Source: Planctomycetota bacterium (lineage in GTDB: Bacteria; Planctomycetota; UBA1135; UBA2386). From it: DNA of 35,946 nt. A program made the position numbers and the translations under genes. Below the pieces are notes generated by a model. It was not told where the DNA came from. It saw nothing but the letters and a program-made list of their open reading frames with translations, and ran no database searches. Where the stretch lies: NCBI GenBank assembly GCA_016235155.1, contig JACRLW010000104.1, forward strand, positions 1 through 35,946, given 5' to 3'. Below are positions 28,581-35,946 of this stretch, piece by piece. The stretch's first letter is position 1, and every line of letters begins with the position of its first letter.

Positions 28581-31576
28581 CGCGGCATCCTTCCGCTCTC
28601 GATCAGGTCGGTCGCGGTTCCGTACGGATCGAGGCGGTAGGCGTAGCCCGGGACCTTCGCGCGCAGCACGCGCAGGATCTCGCCGGGGGTCAGGTAGCGG
28701 CAATCCTCGTGGCTGATGTCCTTGATCCAACGCCCGCGTTCGTCGACGAGCCGGTCGAAGGCGAGCTCCTCGAACTGGAGGTCGCGCACCGAACCGAGGT
28801 CGTCCCAGGTCGCCGCGATGCGCGGGCCGGTCGACGCCGCGCGTCCCGTCTCGACCAGCGTGCCGAGTCCGCCGGCACCCGCGGCGACGACGAAGTGCTG
28901 CAGGAACGGCTCGTTGTAGGCGCGGAACGTGCGCAGGCGACCCGATCCGCCGTAGACCCGCACGCTGTTCTCGCGCACTGCACGCGGCTGAAGCGGATCG
29001 CGCACGTCGAACACGCGCACCGACTGCTGGCGGTTGTCGTCGTTGCCGGTCTCGACGAACACGTAGAGGTGGTCGTGCTCGCCGCTCTTCGCGCCGCCGC
29101 CCTCGGTGCCGAGGTCGAACACGGTGTTGACCGCCACGCCCTTCACGTCCCCGCGACCGAACGTGAACGCGCGCCGCGCGCCGGTGCCGTGCAGCACGAT
29201 CGGACGCTCGGGTTCGGTGAGGTCGACGACGCGCACGCCGTCGAGTCCGCAGGCGACGTACGCCAACAGCCGCGCGGGAGTGCGCGCCAGCGCGTCGCCC
29301 GCCTTCCGCAGTCGCGAGTACTGGAAGAACAGCGCGACGTCGCGCGCCTCGTTCGGCTCGCTCGAGCCGCCGTTGAGGTCCGCGGTGCCGAGGGCTCTCG
29401 GCTTCGACGGATCCGCGACGTCGACGATCGTCAGCCCACCGGCGCCGTCGGCGACCGCGAGCCACGGCCACGCGAGGTCGAGCCCGCTCGCTTCGCGCGT
29501 CGGGAGCGCGGCGCGCACGCGCGGTTGCTCCGGCTTCTCGACGTCGACGCAGAGCACGCCGCCGACGCCGTCCGCGACGAACAGCCAGTCGCCGCGGCTC
29601 AACATCGCGCGCGGATCGACGAGGTCGAGCGCGAACTCCTTGTGGAGCTTCGGCGCCGCGGGCGACCCGACGTCGATCACGCTCAGCGAGCCGTCGGCGC
29701 TCGCGACGTAGGCGTGCGTCGCGCGCCCGCGCACCTCGTCCATGCGCAGCGCGAGCGCACGCGCGTCGGAACGAAGCGTCAGGCTCGCGATCGGCTGCGT
29801 GCGCGACGGGTTGCGCCCGTCGACGGCGATGGTCGCGAACGCGAGTTCGGTGATCGCGTAGCCGACCTCGCGCGTGAGGCGGAAGTTCGGCGAGCCGAGG
29901 CCCCAGGTCGAGGGCGCGCGGTGGCACTCGACACAGGTCCGCACCTCCTTGCGCACCGCGTGCGTCTGGTGCGGCACGAGCGTCACGCCGCTCAGTCCCG
30001 CCTTCGTCACCGGCGCGCCCTGGCGCAGGAAGACGTCGCCGTCGCCGGCGCGCGCGCTGCCGATCGTCGAGAAGCCGACCAGGTACGGCGCGATCGCTGC
30101 CTCGTGGTTCATGCCGAGCAGGAGCTGGTTGAAGCTCGCGAAGACCTTCTCCTGCGTCGTCACGCGCCCGGGCGTGCGCTCGCCCGAGATCAGGTCGAGC
30201 TGCGTGAACTGCTCGTTCCGGTCGAAGTGGAAGCCGAAGAAGTTCACGCTCCACGCGCCGTGGCAGGCGTAGCACTCGAGCTTGGCGTGCGCCGCGGTCA
30301 TCGCCGCCTGCGCCTGCGGATCGAAGTCGCCGTGCTGCGCGTCGATCACCTCGCAAGCCTGCTTCACCCGGTGGCGCTTGCCGGTCACCTTGGACGTCAA
30401 CCAGAACGTGTCGCCCTCGCGTACGAGGTTCGTGACGCGGCGGCCGCGGCTCGTCGTGAGTTCGCTCGGATCCTCGAAGGTGCCGTGGCAGCTCGTGCAC
30501 TCGATCTCGACCGCGTGGTCCATCTGCGGCCAGAGGTTGCCGTCGCCCATCACGTCCGCGGCGGTGTGGCAGTCGATGCAGTGCATGCCTGCCTGATGGT
30601 GGACGTCGGGCGGCGTGGTCTCCTCGTCCTTGATGTAGAAGACGCCGTTGAGCAGTCGCGAGGTCGTGCCCGGCACGTCGGGACCGGCGGGCATGCCCGG
30701 CACGAGCTGCGCCATGCCGCGGAACGTGAGCCCGATGCTCGCGTCGCCGTAGTGGCACGAGGCGCAGGTGTCGGTCGTGATCCTCGACGTGAAGCGGTGT
30801 TCGCGCGGGTGTCCGGGTTCGTCCTTCTTGATCGTCGCGTCGCGAGAGCGCGAGCGGCCGTCCTCTGCATAGGGGACGTGGCACGCGGCGCAGCCCTCGC
30901 CGCGGTAGTCGCCGTCCATGCCGAGGCGGCCGCGCACCGCGCGACCCGCGCTCCAGAGATGGCACTGCATGCACGCCTTGCGCGGCAGGTCGGCGTAGTG
31001 GGTTTCGATCGCGTCCTTCCGGCCGAGCTTCTTCGGCGGCGGGACCTGCTCGACCGCGCGCAACGCCTTCTGCGGCACCTCGCCGTCCTCGTCGCGCGCA
31101 GGGAACACCGCGTAGCGGGGGCGCCTGGTCTCGACGAGGCCGTGTTCGTAGAAGCCGTCGCCGAGGTGACCGGTGGTCGTCGCGTGCAGCGACTTCATCA
31201 CGTGATCGACGACCTCTCCGTGACAGTCGCCGCAGACCTGCTGCGCGACGCGCAGGTTGCCCGGGTTGCGGAAGCGTTGCCAGGCGAGGTCGAAGTCGGC
31301 GTCGAGCACGCGCTCGTCGCCGGGCAGGCCCGCCGCAGGCCGCACGTGCGCGCGCTCCTGGGTCGTCGCCTCCGCGTCGCCGCCGTGGCACTCGACGCAG
31401 CTCAACTTGTGGCCGGGGTGGATGTCCTCGATCCCCGCGTGGCACTCGAGGCAGCCGTTGCGCAGCGGGTCCGCCGCGGGCGCCGCAAGCGTGCGCGGCG
31501 GCGCGAACGCGCTGGTCACGATGCCGATCGCGAGCGCGAGCGCCGCGAGCGAGGCGAAGCGCGACATGACGCGCAT
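28577..31576 (-). CDS. Decaheme cytochrome c with LVIVD propeller
   Basis: This 999-aa secreted protein starts at ATG 31576 (a second ATG lies at 31567), with a signal peptide ending near residue 32. The N-terminal 560 residues carry ten CxxCH c-type heme motifs, at about Cys42, 60, 115, 202, 229, 271, 333, 360, 435 and 548, plus many spare His residues for axial ligation. The C-terminal 400 residues hold about five LVIVD-type propeller blades with VD-V-xx-P-xx-P cores (SVIDVGSPAAPKLH, TIVDVADPSKPRAL, RVVDLTEPERPIV, VRVFDVRDPLQPRAV). Such multiheme proteins carry electrons outside the cytoplasmic membrane. The partner and substrate are unknown. The gene lies one base after the DUF1501-like stop and overlaps the EF-hand start. 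Confidence 0.93.
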   Translation of the reverse strand: MRVMSRFASLAALALAIGIVTSAFAPPRTLAAPAADPLRNGCLECHAGIEDIHPGHKLSCVECHGGDAEATTQERAHVRPAAGLPGDERVLDADFDLAWQRFRNPGNLRVAQQVCGDCHGEVVDHVMKSLHATTTGHLGDGFYEHGLVETRRPRYAVFPARDEDGEVPQKALRAVEQVPPPKKLGRKDAIETHYADLPRKACMQCHLWSAGRAVRGRLGMDGDYRGEGCAACHVPYAEDGRSRSRDATIKKDEPGHPREHRFTSRITTDTCASCHYGDASIGLTFRGMAQLVPGMPAGPDVPGTTSRLLNGVFYIKDEETTPPDVHHQAGMHCIDCHTAADVMGDGNLWPQMDHAVEIECTSCHGTFEDPSELTTSRGRRVTNLVREGDTFWLTSKVTGKRHRVKQACEVIDAQHGDFDPQAQAAMTAAHAKLECYACHGAWSVNFFGFHFDRNEQFTQLDLISGERTPGRVTTQEKVFASFNQLLLGMNHEAAIAPYLVGFSTIGSARAGDGDVFLRQGAPVTKAGLSGVTLVPHQTHAVRKEVRTCVECHRAPSTWGLGSPNFRLTREVGYAITELAFATIAVDGRNPSRTQPIASLTLRSDARALALRMDEVRGRATHAYVASADGSLSVIDVGSPAAPKLHKEFALDLVDPRAMLSRGDWLFVADGVGGVLCVDVEKPEQPRVRAALPTREASGLDLAWPWLAVADGAGGLTIVDVADPSKPRALGTADLNGGSSEPNEARDVALFFQYSRLRKAGDALARTPARLLAYVACGLDGVRVVDLTEPERPIVLHGTGARRAFTFGRGDVKGVAVNTVFDLGTEGGGAKSGEHDHLYVFVETGNDDNRQQSVRVFDVRDPLQPRAVRENSVRVYGGSGRLRTFRAYNEPFLQHFVVAAGAGGLGTLVETGRAASTGPRIAATWDDLGSVRDLQFEELAFDRLVDERGRWIKDISHEDCRYLTPGEILRVLRAKVPGYAYRLDPYGTATDLIESGRMPR

Positions 31577-31577
31577 C

Positions 31578-32750
31578 TCAGGCGAAGAGGCCGCGGATCA
31601 GCTTGCCGTCGATGCCCTTCTCCACGCGTTCGCCGAACAGGGCGAGCACGGTCGGGCAGACGTCGATGCTCTGGATCTCGTCCTTCATCACCTTGCCGCG
31701 CTTGAAGTCGGGACCGGCGGCGACGAGGAACACTTCGAGCAGCTCCTTGCTGCCGTCGCCGTGGTCGAGGCCGTTGCGCTCGTTGAGGTCCTTGTCGCGG
31801 CCGAACTCGGGCAGCACGAGGACCGCGGTCGTGTCGCGGAGCGCGTCGTCCTGCTGGATCGCGTCCCACAGGCGCCCGATCTCCTCGTCGTTGCGGCGGA
31901 TCACCTCGACGTAGGCGTTGTAGGAGCCGTGCGCGACGTCGGCGCTCTGCAGCGTGATCCCCAGCACGCGCGGCTTGAACACGCGCAGCAGGTCGGCGGC
32001 GGTGCGGATCGCCTTCTGATCCGCGGCGCCGGGACCGGAGATCTGCGCGTTCTTGCCGGCGAGCTGGTCGAGGACGAAGCCGGCGACGCGTTGCACGTTC
32101 TGCGGGTCGGGCGCGGTCTGGCCCTTTTGCAGCACGAGCGCGTCCTCGTCGATCGCGGCGCCGAGACGGTCGAGCAGTTCGCGATCGCGCGCGGTCTCGG
32201 GCGCGGGCTTGCCGAGACCGTCGAGGACCTTCTTCAGTTCGGGATTGAAGATGCCGTCGCCGTCGAGCACGTTTGCCGCGTAGTCGGGGCCGTACTGCGG
32301 ATGCGAGGACGCGGCGAAGAGGCGGCCCTGCGCGCCGCTCGCCGTCGAGAGCCACACGTCGCCCGCGCCGAGCGCGCGGTCCTTGCGCAGCCGCTCGAAG
32401 AGCGTCGGGTCGAGACCGGGCTCGTTCTCGCGGATGCCCATCGCCTCGAAGCGGCCCGTGAAGATCGACAACGCGGCGCCGTAGTGGCCGACGTTCTCGA
32501 CGCGCACCGACGGACAGGTGACGCCCGCCGACGCGATGCGCATCAGGTTCGGCACGTTCTGCGGCGACTCGATCACGTCCTTCTTGCGAACGCCGCCGGC
32601 GAACGCGATCAACACGACGTGCTGCGTCCGTGGTCCGAGGCGGGGGAGGAGCGTCTTGCCGAGGAGGCCGCGCGGCAGCGCCAGGGCAGCGCCGGCGGCC
32701 GTGGCACCCGACGCGAGGAAACGACGACGCGAGAGAACGGACGGGTTCAT
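31578..32750 (-). CDS. Tat-exported DUF1501-like / alkaline-phosphatase-superfamily protein
   Basis: This 390-aa protein starts at ATG 32750 with a Tat signal (LSRRRFLASGATAAGA). It is folded before export. The C-terminal half contains EFGRDKDLNERNGLDHGDG followed by VFLVAAGPDFKRGKV, which matches the DUF1501/alkaline-phosphatase fold ending of Planctomycetota (EFGR..., DH..., G-G-x-K-G). The first metal-binding Asp of sulfatases and phosphatases (the SxDG box) is replaced by AFAGG, and the nucleophile box reads NVGHYGAALSIFTG, without the usual Ser/Thr. It may therefore be a non-catalytic or altered relative. Such genes commonly pair with DUF1549/DUF1553 genes, as here. Confidence 0.82.
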   Translation of the reverse strand: MNPSVLSRRRFLASGATAAGAALALPRGLLGKTLLPRLGPRTQHVVLIAFAGGVRKKDVIESPQNVPNLMRIASAGVTCPSVRVENVGHYGAALSIFTGRFEAMGIRENEPGLDPTLFERLRKDRALGAGDVWLSTASGAQGRLFAASSHPQYGPDYAANVLDGDGIFNPELKKVLDGLGKPAPETARDRELLDRLGAAIDEDALVLQKGQTAPDPQNVQRVAGFVLDQLAGKNAQISGPGAADQKAIRTAADLLRVFKPRVLGITLQSADVAHGSYNAYVEVIRRNDEEIGRLWDAIQQDDALRDTTAVLVLPEFGRDKDLNERNGLDHGDGSKELLEVFLVAAGPDFKRGKVMKDEIQSIDVCPTVLALFGERVEKGIDGKLIRGLFA

Positions 32751-32898
32751 GCGTTCGACGACCGGTCGGTCCGCTGGGGGATCTCCGGCCGGAGGGGGGT
32801 TCGTGAGTCGAAGCGAGGCGGGCACAGGGTAGCGGGCCGACGCGATCCGTGCCCGGCGGTCCGTTCTCGGCGGTCCGTTCCCGAACCTGCCCCGGCGT

Positions 32899-33933
32899 TC
32901 AGCAGTAGCCGTACTCGACCGAGGTCAGGAGCGCCTGCACGACGTGCTTGCCGCTCGCGCCCGCTTCGCCCAGGACGGCGGCGAACTCGCCGGCTTCGGC
33001 CTGCGTCGGCTCGCGTCCGAGGTAGCGCAGGAAGCAGGCGCGCACGAAGTCCCGTTCTTCGCCGGCGACGAGGACCGGCAGCTTCGCCGCCGTGCTGTCG
33101 AGCATCAGCTTGCTGAACACCGCGCGGAGCGGCGCGGGATCGGCCATCGACTGGAGCGCGTTGCGCATGTTGCGCAGCTCGTCGTAGGTCGGCGCGCGCT
33201 CGAGGACGTCGAAGTAGAGGGCGCGGACGAGCTGGCGATGGGTGCGCGGCCGCTTGACCGCGACCGCTGCGACGTAGTCCGCGGCCTGCGTCCACTCCGC
33301 GAGGATTCCGAAGAACGCGGATTCGTCGTCGCGCCAGCGCGCGACCAGGGCTTCGACCGCGGCTCGGCCGCGTGTCGCGAGCGGCGCGCCGAACAGCCGG
33401 CGGTGGTTGCGGTCGAGGAGTCGTTCGCGGAACGCGTCCTGCCCGAGCGTGATGCGCACGACGTCGGCCTGGCTGTCGCCGTCCTGGCCCAGGAAGCGGG
33501 CGCGGCGGCCGTCGTAGAGCTGCTTGCCCGCGTCGAGCTCGGCGCGCGCCTTGCGCTCCTGCACGGTCAATCCGAGGCACGACTCGAGGACCACGGTGAC
33601 GAAGGTGTCGTTGCCGGGATTGCGCAGCGAGAAGCCGGTCGACAGCAGGATCTCCGCGGTCGCGTCGCGCGCCGTCGCCGTGCCCTGCGCCAGGCGATCG
33701 GGCAGGCCGAGGATCGCCTTGGTCTGCGGACGGAAGCGATCGATCAGCAGATGGAACCAGAGTTCGTCCTCGAGCCATTCCTCCATCGCCTCGCGCCGTC
33801 GCCAGGTCTGACGGCTCACGCGTTCGATCGGCATCCCGGTGAGCGCCGCGGACTCCGCCGGCGCCGGCGGGCGGTTCAGCACGTCGAAGCACAACCGCCG
33901 GACATAGGCGAGCGTGGCGAGGTCCGAACGCAT
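32899..33933 (-). CDS. DUF1549/DUF4214-like helical repeat protein
   Basis: This 344-aa protein starts at ATG 33933. Three segments repeat the pattern LVR-x-LYFDVLxRxPTxxE: YVRRLCFDVLNRPPAPAE (10-27), LVRALYFDVLERAPTYDE (235-252) and FVRACFLRYLGREPTQAE (296-313). This pattern is seen in DUF1549 and DUF4214 domains, where it forms helical bundles. No signal peptide is evident, and no catalytic motif is recognised. In Planctomycetota, DUF1549/DUF1553 genes commonly precede DUF1501 genes, as here (148 bp). Probable role: partner or assembly factor of the exported DUF1501-like and cytochrome proteins. It is divergent from pssA (64 bp). Confidence 0.7.
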   Translation of the reverse strand: MRSDLATLAYVRRLCFDVLNRPPAPAESAALTGMPIERVSRQTWRRREAMEEWLEDELWFHLLIDRFRPQTKAILGLPDRLAQGTATARDATAEILLSTGFSLRNPGNDTFVTVVLESCLGLTVQERKARAELDAGKQLYDGRRARFLGQDGDSQADVVRITLGQDAFRERLLDRNHRRLFGAPLATRGRAAVEALVARWRDDESAFFGILAEWTQAADYVAAVAVKRPRTHRQLVRALYFDVLERAPTYDELRNMRNALQSMADPAPLRAVFSKLMLDSTAAKLPVLVAGEERDFVRACFLRYLGREPTQAEAGEFAAVLGEAGASGKHVVQALLTSVEYGYC

Positions 33934-33997
33934 GCGGGGGATGGTAGCGAGGCTCGCGCGTGCGCGTCCGCGAGGCGAGGCGTACCATCCCGCGCCG

Positions 33998-34954
33998 ATG
34001 AACGCGTCCAGACCGAGACCACGGCGCCGTCGCCTGCGCGATCTGCGTTCGGTGCCGGTGCTGCCGTCGCTGATCACGCTCGGCAATCTCTTCCTCGGTT
34101 TCCTCGCCATGGCGAAGGCGGCCGACGCGGTGCGCATCGGCGACATCGGCGAACCGGCGGCCGTCCAGCTGATCGAGACCGCGACGCTCTGCATCTTCCT
34201 CGCGATGGTCTTCGACGCGCTCGACGGCCGCGTCGCGCGGATGACCGGCCAGACCAGCGCGTTCGGCGCCCAGCTCGACAGCCTCGCCGACGTCGTCACC
34301 TTCGGCTGCGCCCCGGCCTTCGTCGCCCTGCAGCTCGTCAAGCTGCACGAGGCGGTGCCGTTCGCGAAGCTGCCGCCGCACCCGAAGATCTACTACTTCT
34401 GCGCCGCGGTCTACGTGCTCTGCGCGGCGATGCGGCTCGCGCGCTTCAACGTCGAGTCGAACGCTCCGGTGCTCACCGAGGACGACCACAGTGAGTTCCG
34501 CGGTCTGCCGTCGCCCGGAGCTGCGGCCGTGATCAGCGCGATGCTCGCGTTCTTCTGCTCGAGCCAGGACGAGGGCGCGCAGATCACGCAGTGGCTCGTG
34601 CCCGACGACGCGCATCTCGCGGCGGTGCGGGCCCTGCCCGCGGCCCTCGTGCTCGCCGGCCTGCTGATGGTCAGCCGCGTGCCGTTCCCGCACGTCTTCC
34701 ACGCTCTGGTCGCGCGCCGGCACTCGTTCCCCTTCCTCGCGAGCATGGTCGTCTTGATCGGGCTCGTGCTCCTCGAGTGGCAGCTCGGGCTGCTGATCGC
34801 GGTGGTCGCCTATCTCGCGTGGGGGATCGCGCGCGGCGTGAAGCGTTCGCTCGTCAAGCACGACGAACACCCGCCGGACGGACCCGGCACGCCGTCGATC
34901 GGCGTCGGATCGCTGCCGGCAGCCCGCATCGACGCGACCCCGTTCCGCAACTGA
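33998..34954 (+). CDS. pssA: CDP-diacylglycerol-serine O-phosphatidyltransferase
   Basis: This 318-aa integral membrane enzyme makes phosphatidylserine from CDP-diacylglycerol and serine. It has the full CDP-alcohol phosphotransferase signature DG-xx-AR-x8-G-xxx-D-xxx-D: DG at 76-77, AR at 80-81, G90, D94 and D98. Six or so hydrophobic segments follow (for instance 215-237 and 260-290). LPSLITLGNLFLGFLA near the N-terminus and LPSPGAAAVISAM in the middle are typical of the PssA subtype. The ATG at 33998 is the first codon that gives a normal N-terminus. It lies 8 bp before the folK-panC gene. Confidence 0.93.
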   Translation: MNASRPRPRRRRLRDLRSVPVLPSLITLGNLFLGFLAMAKAADAVRIGDIGEPAAVQLIETATLCIFLAMVFDALDGRVARMTGQTSAFGAQLDSLADVVTFGCAPAFVALQLVKLHEAVPFAKLPPHPKIYYFCAAVYVLCAAMRLARFNVESNAPVLTEDDHSEFRGLPSPGAAAVISAMLAFFCSSQDEGAQITQWLVPDDAHLAAVRALPAALVLAGLLMVSRVPFPHVFHALVARRHSFPFLASMVVLIGLVLLEWQLGLLIAVVAYLAWGIARGVKRSLVKHDEHPPDGPGTPSIGVGSLPAARIDATPFRN

Positions 34955-34962
34955 CAGGCGCG

Positions 34963-35946
34963 ATGAACGCGAACCGCGCAGCGACGGACGCCTCGGTCGC
35001 CGCGTTCCTCGGACTCGGCAGCAACCTCGGCGATCGCGAGGCCGCGCTGCAGTTCGCGTGCGAGCGCCTCGCGCGCACGCCGGGCATCGCGGTCGAAGCG
35101 GTTTCCACGTTCCGCGAGACGGCGCCGGTCGGCGGCCCGCCGCAGGATCCCTTCCTCAACGCGGCGGTGCGCGTGCGCACGCGCCTGTCGCCGCGGGCGT
35201 TGCTCGCGATCGGCAAGGCGATCGAACGCGAGGCCGGTCGCAAGTCCGGCGGTCCGCGCTCCGGACCGCGCGAGCTCGACGTCGACGTCCTTCTCTACGG
35301 CGATCTGGTCGTCGACGAGAAGGACCTGGTCGTTCCCCATCCGCGCCTGCTCGAACGCGAGTTCGCGCTCGAGCCGCTGCGTGAACTCGGTGTCGACGTC
35401 CGCGCGATCCCGCGCGAACTCCGGCCGATCGTCGCGCGCGAGCCGCGCGAGTTCGCGGCGCGTTGCGACGCCTGGCGCCGCGGCGCCTGCACGCTCGGAC
35501 TCGTGCCGACGATGGGTGCTTTGCACGAGGGTCACGCCTCGCTGCTGCGCCGCGCCAGGCAGGAGTGCGATCGCGTCGCCGCGACGATCTTCGTCAACCC
35601 GCTGCAGTTCGCGCCGCACGAGGACCTGAACGCGTACCCCAGGCCCTTCGAGAAGGACCTCGCGCTGTGCGCGCGCGAGGGCGTCGACCTGGTCTTCTCG
35701 CCCCCGGTCGAGGGGATGTACGGCGACGGTTTCGTCAGTCGCATCGCCGTCGGACCCGAAGCAGAAGGCATGGAGGGCGCCGTCCGTCCCGATCACTTCG
35801 CGGGCGTGGCGACCGTCGTGACCAAGCTGTGGTCGCTTGCGCGGCCGGACGTCGGTTACTTCGGCGAGAAGGACGCCCAGCAGCTCGCCGTGATGCGCCA
35901 GCTCGTGCGCGACCTGCGCCTGCCGGTCGAGATCGTCCCCGGGCCG
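34963..35946 (+). CDS. FolK-PanC bifunctional protein (3' truncated by window)
   Basis: One open frame from ATG 34963 runs to the window end (328 codons, no stop). Residues 1-150 match 6-hydroxymethyl-7,8-dihydropterin pyrophosphokinase (FolK), with FLGLGSNLGDREAAL (15-29), GPRELDVDVLLYGD (101-114) and VPHPRLLEREFALEPL (124-139). Residues about 155-328 match pantoate-beta-alanine ligase (PanC), with GLVPTMGALHEGHASLL (179-195, the HIGH-type ATP-binding box), TIFVNPLQFAPHEDL (208-222), the HFAGVATVVTKLW region (278-290) and YFGEKDAQQL (299-308). About 100 C-terminal residues of PanC, including the KMSKS-like loop, lie outside. No stop or start separates the domains. The fusion joins folate and pantothenate synthesis, whose pathways meet where PanB needs methylene-tetrahydrofolate. 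Confidence 0.9.
   Translation, partial: MNANRAATDASVAAFLGLGSNLGDREAALQFACERLARTPGIAVEAVSTFRETAPVGGPPQDPFLNAAVRVRTRLSPRALLAIGKAIEREAGRKSGGPRSGPRELDVDVLLYGDLVVDEKDLVVPHPRLLEREFALEPLRELGVDVRAIPRELRPIVAREPREFAARCDAWRRGACTLGLVPTMGALHEGHASLLRRARQECDRVAATIFVNPLQFAPHEDLNAYPRPFEKDLALCAREGVDLVFSPPVEGMYGDGFVSRIAVGPEAEGMEGAVRPDHFAGVATVVTKLWSLARPDVGYFGEKDAQQLAVMRQLVRDLRLPVEIVPGP

Noticed and set aside
28187..31705. A 1172-codon open frame on the plus strand opposite the decaheme cytochrome gene
   Set aside because: There are no recognisable motifs and its composition is shadow-like. The minus strand carries ten CxxCH motifs and a signal peptide.

Overview
The window is very GC-rich, densely coding DNA, most likely from a member of the Planctomycetota. 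This is inferred from gene content, not from a marker gene. The signs are a sigma factor fused to a huge C-terminal extension, a DUF1501-like Tat protein beside a DUF1549/DUF4214-like protein, Gfo/Idh/MocA and DUF6807 genes, and many secreted beta-rich proteins with a recurring C-terminal domain. There are no rRNA, tRNA or CRISPR features and no intact mobile element. About 24 intact genes and two pseudogenes were read.

Layout. 1-700 holds a decayed HNH-endonuclease-like gene. 678-1838 (-) is a rhodanese-ThiF/MoeB adenylyltransferase, divergent from 1919-5635 (+), an ECF-type sigma factor followed by a membrane segment and about eight carboxypeptidase-regulatory-like repeats. 5732-7594 (-) carries a DUF433 protein, a PrsW-type membrane protease and a SAM methyltransferase. 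7915-9462 (+) is signal peptidase I with a large inserted domain. 9691-12442 holds three secreted proteins. 12464-17174 (-) holds a secreted carboxypeptidase-regulatory-like protein, a DEAD-box RNA helicase and a prolyl iminopeptidase.

17256-22190 (+) is a tightly coupled four-gene operon: DUF6807/PmoA-like protein, Tat-exported Gfo/Idh/MocA oxidoreductase, LamG/DUF1080-like lipoprotein and a DCC-thioredoxin/lipase-maturation-factor fusion. Each junction is a 4-base ATGA overlap. The first three genes suggest oxidation-based sugar (keto-glycoside) catabolism outside the cytoplasm. The fourth could serve maturation of secreted enzymes.

22207-27454 (-) holds a secreted 345-aa protein, a deleted and frameshifted paralogue of it, and an 18-repeat kelch protein, with strong hairpins between them. 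27564-33933 (-) is a second compact cluster: DUF1549/DUF4214-like protein, Tat-exported DUF1501-like protein, decaheme cytochrome with an LVIVD propeller, and a protein with ten EF-hand loops. It looks like a calcium-associated extracytoplasmic redox module of unknown substrate. The right end (+) carries pssA (phosphatidylserine synthase) and then a single open frame joining FolK (folate) to PanC (pantothenate), cut by the window edge.

The most notable points are the FolK-PanC fusion, the membrane-anchored sigma factor, the decaheme/EF-hand cluster, the keto-sugar/LMF operon, and the signal peptidase with an inserted lectin-like domain.
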